Shown here piece after piece: positions 1 through 4,894 of a stretch of 5,841 nucleotides of DNA. The notes under the pieces are model-generated. The model worked only from the letters and a program-made list of their open reading frames with translations. It had not been told where the DNA came from and ran no database searches. The translations under genes were made by a program, and so were the position numbers. Source of the stretch: an uncultured Balneolaceae bacterium (GTDB taxonomy: Bacteria; Bacteroidota; Rhodothermia; Balneolales; Balneolaceae); NCBI GenBank assembly GCA_938003885.1, contig CALKWT010000068.1, positions 1 through 5,841 of the forward strand, read 5' to 3'. Position 1 is the stretch's first letter. Each line of letters opens with the position of its first letter.

Positions 1-825
1 ATCACAAACGACATCCCCGCATTCGATACTTTTAAAAAGGAGGGCTTTATCCGGCACCTGGTGATCCGGAACTCGTTTCATACAGACGATCTGATGGTGA
101 ACCTCGTGACGTACGAAGATCAGCCCGAAGTCATCGGGAAGCTGACAGAAAGCCTGCTTCAGGAATTTCCGCAGATCACGACGGTGGTGAATAACATAAA
201 TGACCAGCCGAATCCTACCGCTGTAGGCCGGATTGAGAAGGTACTGTACGGCCCGGGATTTATCATCGATAAAATTGGAAATCTGACGTTCAAGATCCAC
301 GCCAACACATTTTTCCAAACCAACACCCAACAGGCTGAAAAGCTCTACTCTGTTGCCAGGGAATTCTGCCGCGGGGAGTCTATTCATCATCTGATGGATC
401 TTTACTGCGGCGTAGGGACGCTCTCGCTCTATATGGCGGATATCGTGGAGCGGGTGACCGGCGTTGAGATGGTGGAGCCAGCGATTGAGAATGCCCGTTT
501 CAATGCCAGAGAGAATGGCATTACCAATGCGCAGTTTGTAACAGGAGATATGAAGGATACCTTTAACGATGCGTTTCTGGAGGAGTACGGGAAACCGGAC
601 TGCATTATCACCGATCCCCCGAGAGCCGGCATGCACCCTTCCGTGGTGGAGAAGTTGTATGAACTGGCAGTTAACCGCCTGGTGTATGTCAGTTGCAACC
701 CTTCGACCATGGCAAGGGATCTGGAGGTTCTGAAATCGGTGTATGAGGTGGAGACGATCCAGCCGGTCGATATGTTTCCCCAGACCTACCATATTGAAGC
801 TGTAGCCAAACTTACAAGAAAGTGA
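1..825 (+). CDS. rlmD: 23S rRNA (uracil-C5)-methyltransferase RlmD/RumA, C-terminal part (5' end outside window)
   Basis: The frame is open from base 1, so the gene starts upstream; the GTG at 61 is internal. The 274 visible residues are the C-terminal catalytic part of a TrmA/RumA-family enzyme, which uses S-adenosylmethionine to methylate C5 of a uridine in 23S rRNA in the cytoplasm. Landmarks in visible numbering: FFQTN at about 104-108; SAM-binding motif DLYCGVGT at 133-140; TDPPRAG at 204-210; catalytic nucleophile Cys232 in SCNP (codon 694-696); and the base Glu266 in HIEAV (codon 796-798), close to the normal C-terminus. All expected catalytic residues are present. The missing N-terminus would carry the TRAM domain and, in RlmD, the iron-sulfur cysteines, so assignment to RlmD rather than another TrmA-family paralogue is by family likeness. 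It has no functional link with the genes that follow. Confidence 0.93.
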   Translation: MTNDIPAFDTFKKEGFIRHLVIRNSFHTDDLMVNLVTYEDQPEVIGKLTESLLQEFPQITTVVNNINDQPNPTAVGRIEKVLYGPGFIIDKIGNLTFKIHANTFFQTNTQQAEKLYSVAREFCRGESIHHLMDLYCGVGTLSLYMADIVERVTGVEMVEPAIENARFNARENGITNAQFVTGDMKDTFNDAFLEEYGKPDCIITDPPRAGMHPSVVEKLYELAVNRLVYVSCNPSTMARDLEVLKSVYEVETIQPVDMFPQTYHIEAVAKLTRK

Positions 826-1100
826 GTCCGGTAGATGGGCTTCAAGGGATGCGGAAAGTTGGATAGGGCACGATATACCGCGTACCGAATGGCTCCGAAC
901 GGACATAAACAGGACAGTTCACGCATGTTCCATCTCTCTGGCTCTGCACAGATCTGAAACGGCAGGCCGGGCAGCCTCCATATCGCAGGCTTCCGGGCCA
1001 CCTGTTTAAAAAGTCAGGCAGCGGCACATAATCCTATGGTACCGTGCTGTAACGAATAGCAGATTTACGAAATTAAAACCACATACTACTCCGAAGCGGA
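826..1100. other. Spacer between rlmD and the carotenoid desaturase gene
   Basis: This 275-bp stretch separates two genes on the same strand, so the desaturase gene probably has its own promoter. I see no hairpin with a T-run after the rlmD stop and no convincing -35/-10 or Bacteroidota-type (TTTG / TAnnTTTG) pair before 1101. The only possible gene is the minus-strand ORF at 842-1027, listed separately. Confidence 0.6.
842..1027 (-). CDS. Possible small four-cysteine (zinc-ribbon-like) protein, doubtful
   Basis: This minus-strand ORF of 61 codons starts with GTG. It lies entirely in the spacer, convergent with rlmD and divergent from the desaturase gene. I do not recognise the protein. It has two CxxC pairs, CPAC at residues 19-22 and CVNC at 35-38, spaced C-x2-C-x12-C-x2-C, which is compatible with a small metal-binding ribbon. 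The C-terminal third is rich in Tyr, Pro and Arg, and no signal peptide or membrane segment is visible. AGGA lies 4 nt upstream of the GTG, a weak possible ribosome binding site. Against it: there is no ATG, an in-frame stop lies only two codons before the GTG, the length is well within chance, and two other frames are also open here. It may be a real small gene, a remnant or noise. Confidence 0.25.
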   Translation of the reverse strand: MPLPDFLNRWPGSLRYGGCPACRFRSVQSQRDGTCVNCPVYVRSEPFGTRYIVPYPTFRIP

Positions 1101-2576
1101 ATGCAGAAGCAGCATGTCATCATCATTGGAGCAGGGATCGGCGGACTCGCCTCGGCCTGCCTGCTTGCCAGATCGGGATACCGGGTAACGGTTCTGGAAA
1201 AAAACCAGACACCCGGAGGAAAGATGCAACAGTATAGCCGCGATGGCTTCCGGTTTGATACGGGGCCGTCTCTGCTAACCATGCCCTTTCTGCTTGAAAG
1301 ACTCTTTGAAACGTGCAGCTTCTCCATGCATGAATACCTCACCCTTACTGAGCTCCCCCTGCTCTGCAGATATACCTACCCCGACGGCACCCGTTTTGAT
1401 ACCTGGCCAGATCGTCAAAAAACCAGAGAGGAGATCCGCAGAATTGCACCGGAGGATGAAGAGAACTACATCCGGTTTCTGAATTACTCTGAAGATCTCT
1501 ACCGGATGACAGCCGACGCTTTCATCTTCAATCCACTCTACAGCCTGAGCGATTTTTCAGGTTTAAAATTTAGAAACCTTCTGAAAATCAATCCGTTTTT
1601 AACTGTTTCACAAAAAGTGGACAGCTATGTCACGTCTACTTATCTGAGACAGTTTTTCAAAAGGTTCTCTACCTACAACGGCTCTTCTCCGTTTCAGGCG
1701 CCGGCTACCCTGAATGTGATCCCGCACGTAGAGCTAAATCAGGGTGGCTACTACGTACACGGTGGATTGTGGAAAATTGCGGAATCCCTGCACCAGATCG
1801 CTGTGAAGATGGGAGTTCGGTTTAAATTTCAGAGCGAAGTCAGCCGGATCACGATCTCCGGCAAAACAGCCACCTCCTGTATTCTGAAGGATTCTACGGA
1901 GATAGCGTGTGATCTGATCTTTTCAAATGCAGATTCTGCAGAAACCGTTTTGAAACTGCTCCCGGCTGAAGCCGTTCCCCCTGTCGAACGGTATCGACAG
2001 CGCAGCACAGAACCCTCCTCTTCCGCCTTTGTTATCCTGGCTGCCGTCAGGAAACAGTGGCCCGTGCTGTCGCACCATAACCTCTTCTTTTCAGAGAATT
2101 ATGAAGAGGAATTTGATACGATTTTTCAAAAGAAACGAATGCCGGAGGACCCGACAATCTATGTAACCAACAGTTCTGTTACGGATCCCCGCGATGCGCC
2201 ATCCGGCAGCTCCAATCTCTTTATTCTGGTCAACGCCCCCTCTGTTCATGGGGAGCAGAATTGGAAGGAAATTTCAGAAAGTTACCCCCGAAAGGTGTTT
2301 GAGAAGCTGGAAAAGAGCGGGCTGTATGGCCTGCGCCAACATCTTCAATTTTACAAGATGCTGGATCCGGTTCATTTTAAAGAAACCTACCGCACGAATC
2401 AGGGCGGCATTTACGGAACCTCATCCAACCGGATCACCTCTGCCTTTATCAGGCCGCGCAATAAGTATCGCCACCTGGATAATCTCTATATGGTCGGGGG
2501 TAGTACCCATCCCGGCGGCGGTATTCCGCTGGTATTACAGTCTGCATTCAATGCGGTGCGGTTATTGCAGGAATAG
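1101..2576 (+). CDS. Carotenoid desaturase of the CrtI/CrtD family (phytoene desaturase-like FAD oxidoreductase)
   Basis: This complete 491-residue protein has the usual length for bacterial CrtI-type desaturases. These are membrane-associated flavoenzymes that introduce double bonds into phytoene or later carotenoids. The N-terminus has the FAD-binding Rossmann motif GAGIGG at residues 10-15, the ribose-binding Glu33 at the end of the second strand, and PGGK at 38-41. GFRFDTGPSLLTMP follows at about 49-62. The C-terminal FAD/substrate signature YMVGGSTHPGGGIP is at 463-476. ATG 1101 is chosen because the Rossmann strand begins four residues later and a stop lies in frame upstream; the ribosome binding site is weak. 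TGPSLLTMP and HPGGGIP (Gly where classical CrtI has Ala or Ser) suggest, from family knowledge, a CrtD-type 3,4-desaturase at least as much as phytoene desaturase itself. No crtB or other pigment gene is visible, so the substrate is unsettled and no symbol is given. Confidence 0.9.
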   Translation: MQKQHVIIIGAGIGGLASACLLARSGYRVTVLEKNQTPGGKMQQYSRDGFRFDTGPSLLTMPFLLERLFETCSFSMHEYLTLTELPLLCRYTYPDGTRFDTWPDRQKTREEIRRIAPEDEENYIRFLNYSEDLYRMTADAFIFNPLYSLSDFSGLKFRNLLKINPFLTVSQKVDSYVTSTYLRQFFKRFSTYNGSSPFQAPATLNVIPHVELNQGGYYVHGGLWKIAESLHQIAVKMGVRFKFQSEVSRITISGKTATSCILKDSTEIACDLIFSNADSAETVLKLLPAEAVPPVERYRQRSTEPSSSAFVILAAVRKQWPVLSHHNLFFSENYEEEFDTIFQKKRMPEDPTIYVTNSSVTDPRDAPSGSSNLFILVNAPSVHGEQNWKEISESYPRKVFEKLEKSGLYGLRQHLQFYKMLDPVHFKETYRTNQGGIYGTSSNRITSAFIRPRNKYRHLDNLYMVGGSTHPGGGIPLVLQSAFNAVRLLQE

Positions 2577-2891
2577 GGGTTCTGAGGAGGGCGTGGATGG
2601 CTGGACACTGAATAGTACTTTTCCCAGCAAATCAACCCCGGCAAGTTGATTTGGTTCTCTGAAGCTGATGATCACTTCTCCATCGGTTGCCCGGAGCGGA
2701 TCAATCTCCTTGGGCTGTTCCGGGCACGTTCCACATCGGCCTCTTCAATTCAGACAGCAGTTCTTCCAGGCCCTTCCTTCATCGCCTCCACGATCACTGG
2801 CCTCAGATCGTTTCTTCTTTTATTGGCAATTTCAATCGTCCTCTATAAAAGAAGGATCATACCCGGAAGAATGATTTCTTTACCCCGAAAA
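2577..2891. other. Convergent intergenic region with possible decayed minus-strand gene
   Basis: These 315 bp lie between the stops of the convergent desaturase and Gfo/Idh/MocA genes. No intact gene is evident. The minus strand reads like protein in three successive frames. One holds NDLRPVIVEAMKEG and ends at a TGA at 2750-2752. The next, joined by a one-base shift near 2766-2774, holds LEELLSELKRPMWNVPG and ends at a TGA at 2701-2703. The third holds DGEVIISFREPNQLAGV and ends at a TAA at 2562-2564, just inside the desaturase 3' end. This could be the remnant of a gene that once followed the oxidoreductase gene. I do not recognise the family, and chance cannot be excluded. A plus-strand frame from TTG 2646 is also open, but it runs about 350 bp antisense into the oxidoreductase gene and is probably spurious. 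Confidence 0.35.
2628..2653. terminator. 9-bp perfect stem-loop between convergent genes, possible terminator
   Basis: CAAATCAAC (2628-2636) and GTTGATTTG (2645-2653) are exact reverse complements around an 8-base loop, CCCGGCAA. The hairpin lies 51 nt past the desaturase stop, between two convergent genes, where a shared terminator would be expected. The stem is AT-rich and no T-run follows on either strand, so it does not fit a standard intrinsic terminator well. Confidence 0.3.
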
Positions 2892-4304
2892 TCAGGACAC
2901 TGTTCTCATCTCTTCCGGATCCCATTTGACAATGGTCTGTTCATAATAACTCTGATTGCCTGCAAACGTAGGGCCCGCTGCACGCAGGCCAAAAACAGCG
3001 TCCTGAACAACCGGTGTACCGTTCCGGATGGAATCAAAAAAGTTCACAAAGTGATCATACCGCATTCCTTTGTAGTTGTCCGGATCTCTGTAAATGAACT
3101 CGCCCGGCTCCTGAAGTTTAGGATTTTCCGGATAGGCCTTCTGATACTCGGCGATGAATGCTTCCCGAATCTCCCTGGAGAAAGAGTCGATCGACATGCC
3201 GGGAGCCTCCGGCATCACATTTCTCCGGAGAACCAGCGATGACCAGCCAATGGTAATATCACCTTCTGAACCCACGATTCTGAATTGAAACTGCCCGCCA
3301 TCACCGCTGACAAAGTTTGTACGAAGTGCCAGGTTAAATGCCGGATGCTGTTCGGCTTCCGGATAATCGTAAAGTCCCAGATGAATATCAGGCACATCGC
3401 GGCCATCTTTCCAATAGCGCAGCCCCCCGGTAGAATAGGCCCGGACAGGGCCGAGTGAATCTGTGATAAAGTGAAGCATGGAGAGCATGTGAACATAGAG
3501 GTCTCCGGCCTGCCCTGTTCCGTAATCACGATAATTTCTCCATCGGAAAAACCGCTTGGGATCCCAGGGCAGATCTGTAACTCCTCGCTGATAAGTTTCC
3601 CAATCGACAGTTTCGGGAGAGGCATCCGGCGGAATGGAGTATTGCCACGCACCCAGGGCGCTGTGGCGGTCAATGATCGCCTCTACAAAGTTGATCTCAC
3701 CGATCTGTCCTTCCTTGATAAGCTCTTTGGCTTTGGCGCTCAGCAGGGAACTGGTGTACTGACTTCCCACCTGAAAAACAACCCCGGTCTGTTTCTGAAC
3801 ATCGATTACACGATGGCCCTCCTCCACTTTCTGTACCATCGGTTTTTCACAATAGACATGCTTCCCCGCATTCATCGCATCGATATTGATCTTCTCATGC
3901 CAATGATCGGTCGTGGCATTAATAATCGCATCCACATCAGAGCGGTTCAGTATCTCCCTGTAGTCAGCCGTCGTCTGAATATGATCACCAAAGAGTTCTT
4001 TCGCCCTGAGGCGCCGTCCCGAATAGAGATCGCATGCCGCGACCAGCTCAATGCCGCTCACCTGCAGGGCCGTCTGTGCATCTCCGATCCCCATCCCTCC
4101 AGTTCCGATCAGAGCCACACGGATGCGATCGTTGGCGGAATACTTTTTCTGGCCACGGTCTCTGAAGGTGAGGGCCTCTTCTGGTGTGGCTGAACGTGCG
4201 GCTACAGGAAGCAGGGCTATTCCTGCCGCACTGATGCCTGCTTTCTTTAAAAAGGAGCGTCTGGAGTGGTTTTTTCTCGTCATTCGAAATCGATCTTGGT
4301 TCAT
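2892..4304 (-). CDS. Tat-exported Gfo/Idh/MocA family oxidoreductase
   Basis: This complete 470-residue protein is of the NAD(P)-dependent Gfo/Idh/MocA family, which oxidises, reduces or hydrolyses sugars, inositols and their derivatives. The N-terminus has a twin-arginine export signal, SRRSFLKK at residues 14-21, then a hydrophobic run (GISAAGIALLPVAA) with likely cleavage near 36-39, so it probably acts in the periplasm. The nucleotide-binding motif GTGGMG is at 67-72 under strand RVALI. TTDHWHEK follows at 131-138 and the family's conserved EKP at 153-155, whose Lys154 is the usual catalytic lysine. The C-terminal substrate domain includes FRWRNYRDYGTGQAGDLYVH (about 253-272), typical of the exported Bacteroidota-type subgroup. 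Met8 (codon 4281-4283) is an equally good start and would leave the Tat motif nearer the N-terminus; neither start has a clear ribosome binding site. The substrate cannot be read from the sequence. The gene diverges from the susC-like gene, with a long shared control region. Confidence 0.92.
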   Translation of the reverse strand: MNQDRFRMTRKNHSRRSFLKKAGISAAGIALLPVAARSATPEEALTFRDRGQKKYSANDRIRVALIGTGGMGIGDAQTALQVSGIELVAACDLYSGRRLRAKELFGDHIQTTADYREILNRSDVDAIINATTDHWHEKINIDAMNAGKHVYCEKPMVQKVEEGHRVIDVQKQTGVVFQVGSQYTSSLLSAKAKELIKEGQIGEINFVEAIIDRHSALGAWQYSIPPDASPETVDWETYQRGVTDLPWDPKRFFRWRNYRDYGTGQAGDLYVHMLSMLHFITDSLGPVRAYSTGGLRYWKDGRDVPDIHLGLYDYPEAEQHPAFNLALRTNFVSGDGGQFQFRIVGSEGDITIGWSSLVLRRNVMPEAPGMSIDSFSREIREAFIAEYQKAYPENPKLQEPGEFIYRDPDNYKGMRYDHFVNFFDSIRNGTPVVQDAVFGLRAAGPTFAGNQSYYEQTIVKWDPEEMRTVS

Positions 4305-4333
4305 ACGTTTGGCCTGTCGGAAGATCTCTGAGC

Positions 4334-4339
4334 ATTATA
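4334..4339 (-). promoter_or_regulatory. Candidate -10 element for the oxidoreductase gene
   Basis: On the minus strand this reads TATAAT, a perfect sigma70-type -10 hexamer, in the context TTGTATAATG. Transcription would begin near 4327 and leave a leader of about 23 nt before the Met1 codon. No good -35 hexamer lies 16-18 nt upstream, so this is a partial match only. Confidence 0.35.
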
Positions 4340-4376
4340 CAATTTCAAAGTCCGCTACATCCCATCTGGGCTGCGT

Positions 4377-4394
4377 TTTATTTTGTAAAATAAA
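4377..4394. repeat. AT-only inverted repeat upstream of the oxidoreductase gene
   Basis: TTTATTTT (4377-4384) and AAAATAAA (4387-4394) are exact reverse complements separated by two bases. The element lies about 38 bp upstream of the candidate -10 on the minus strand, where an activator or UP-like element could act. It may simply reflect the AT-rich composition. Confidence 0.35.
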
Positions 4395-4539
4395 CACACA
4401 GGCACAATAAATAAATATCTGTCAATATAACGTTCTGATCTGATTCTCAAAATTGCCAGGAGGGAGTATCAAGTCCTTATTATTTATGGCTGAAATTTTA
4501 TTCAAAAAGAGGCAATGGAGACTAACTTGGACAGTTTTG

Positions 4540-4554
4540 TGATTAAAATAATCA
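4540..4554. repeat. Short inverted repeat TGATTA-AAA-TAATCA
   Basis: Two 6-bp arms, TGATTA (4540-4545) and TAATCA (4549-4554), flank AAA in the divergent control region. This is a possible protein-binding palindrome, but short and AT-rich enough to arise by chance. Confidence 0.25.
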
Positions 4555-4601
4555 TGTTAAGCTATTGTTAAAGTTTTTTCTGTTTACAACTTTTTTAATT
4601 C

Positions 4602-4611
4602 AAAGCGCTTT
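4602..4611. promoter_or_regulatory. LacI-family-like operator palindrome 1 (AAAGCGCTTT)
   Basis: This is a perfect 10-bp palindrome with a central CG. It resembles the core of operators bound by LacI/CcpA-family regulators, for example cre-type sites of the form TGAAAGCGCTTTCA. The symmetry does not extend beyond the core. It lies about 300 bp from either start codon. A sugar-responsive LacI-type repressor would suit a locus with a SusC transporter, but no regulator gene is in view. Confidence 0.4.
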
Positions 4612-4646
4612 CTTATCATATGATGAAGTTGCTTCGAAAGGACTCA

Positions 4647-4656
4647 TAAACGTTTA
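4647..4656. promoter_or_regulatory. LacI-family-like operator palindrome 2 (TAAACGTTTA)
   Basis: This second perfect 10-bp palindrome with central CG has its centre 45 bp from that of the first. Followed by CA, it contains GTTTACA (4652-4658), half of the classical LacI/CcpA-like TGTAAACGTTTACA. The same heptamer recurs at 4582-4588 and, inverted, at 4861-4867. Two such palindromes close together make a genuine operator region more likely than either would alone. Confidence 0.45.
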
Positions 4657-4715
4657 CAGGATCAGGGATTTGCTTTGGGGGAAAATTCCGAAAACATAAA
4701 CTCTGTCAGTATAGT

Positions 4716-4723
4716 TACATTTG
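4716..4723 (+). promoter_or_regulatory. Candidate Bacteroidota -7 element for the susC-like gene
   Basis: TACATTTG matches the Bacteroidota -7 consensus TAnnTTTG exactly. No TTTG is found at the proper distance upstream for the -33 element, so support is partial. If used, the transcript would have a leader of roughly 165 nt that includes the hairpin at 4751-4791. An alternative is a sigma70-like pair, TTGAAC (4782-4787) and TTTATA (4805-4810), with 17-bp spacing. Confidence 0.25.
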
Positions 4724-4750
4724 TATCCTCCAGGACGATAACGGACTCAT

Positions 4751-4791
4751 TTCAACTAAAAGGCAGCCCGGATTACGCCTTTTGAACTGAA
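4751..4791 (+). promoter_or_regulatory. Stem-loop in the probable susC leader (possible attenuator)
   Basis: AAAAGGC (4758-4764) and GCCTTTT (4777-4783) are perfect 7-bp arms around a 12-base loop. TTCA (4751-4754) and TGAA (4788-4791) extend the stem by four pairs across a small internal loop. The 3' arm ends in TTTT, so the element could act as a weak intrinsic terminator or attenuator about 100 nt before the susC-like start codon, or as a transcript-stabilising structure. Confidence 0.4.
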
Positions 4792-4811
4792 TTTGAGTAT
4801 GTTTTTTATAG

Positions 4812-4825
4812 CGGAATTTGTTCCG
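4812..4825. repeat. Small inverted repeat CGGAA-TTTG-TTCCG
   Basis: Five-bp arms (4812-4816 and 4821-4825) enclose a 4-base loop between the leader stem-loop and the susC-like ribosome binding site. It could be a minor hairpin or binding site; evidence is slight. Confidence 0.2.
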
Positions 4826-4882
4826 GAGGTACTGTCCTATCACAGATTTTTATGCTCTCTTGTAAACAACTAACCCACTAAC

Positions 4883-4888
4883 AGGAGG
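4883..4888 (+). promoter_or_regulatory. Strong Shine-Dalgarno site of the susC-like gene
   Basis: AGGAGG stands 6 nt before ATG 4895 and fixes the start of the susC-like gene. It is a full match to the anti-Shine-Dalgarno sequence. The desaturase and oxidoreductase genes in this window have no comparable site, so this gene may be translated at a high rate. Confidence 0.8.
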
Positions 4889-4894
4889 TATAAA

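Larger units (their letters stand above)
4305..4894. promoter_or_regulatory. Long AT-rich divergent control region
   Basis: These 590 bp separate the minus-strand oxidoreductase gene from the plus-strand susC-like gene. No convincing gene lies here. An ATG at 4486-4488 opens an 18-codon frame and an orphan AGGAGG sits at 4458-4463, but they are too far apart to belong together. The sequence is clearly richer in A+T than the flanking genes and is crowded with palindromes and candidate promoter elements, listed separately. The length and density of these elements suggest regulated transcription of both genes. Confidence 0.6.

Noticed and set aside
429..710. Minus-strand ORF inside the methyltransferase gene
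   Set aside because: It lies wholly opposite the conserved catalytic region of the rRNA methyltransferase and has no recognisable features; it is a shadow frame.
786..1001. Minus-strand ORF overlapping the 3' end of rlmD
   Set aside because: It overlaps the conserved C-terminus of rlmD and competes with the 842-1027 frame; its protein has no recognisable motif.
1028..1100. Imperfect inverted repeat around TGCT-N9-AGCA near 1045-1061 as a regulator site for the desaturase gene
   Set aside because: The arms are only four bases and no known carotenoid regulator motif is matched; expected by chance.
2194..2649. Plus-strand ORF overlapping the desaturase 3' half
   Set aside because: It is out of frame within a well-conserved gene, including its FAD signature; a shadow frame.
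2646..3242. Plus-strand 198-codon ORF
   Set aside because: It starts at TTG and about 350 bp of it is antisense to the conserved C-terminus of the oxidoreductase gene. A hydrophobic stretch near residues 56-66 is suggestive of a membrane segment but arises opposite the minus-strand fragments; not supported as a gene.
3471..4193. Plus-strand 240-codon ORF
   Set aside because: It is entirely antisense to the oxidoreductase gene, which has all its family motifs; a long shadow caused by codon bias on the other strand.
4458..4542. AGGAGG at 4458-4463 followed by an 18-codon frame from ATG 4486
   Set aside because: The spacing from AGGAGG to ATG is 22 nt, too long, and the peptide has no signal, membrane or motif features.
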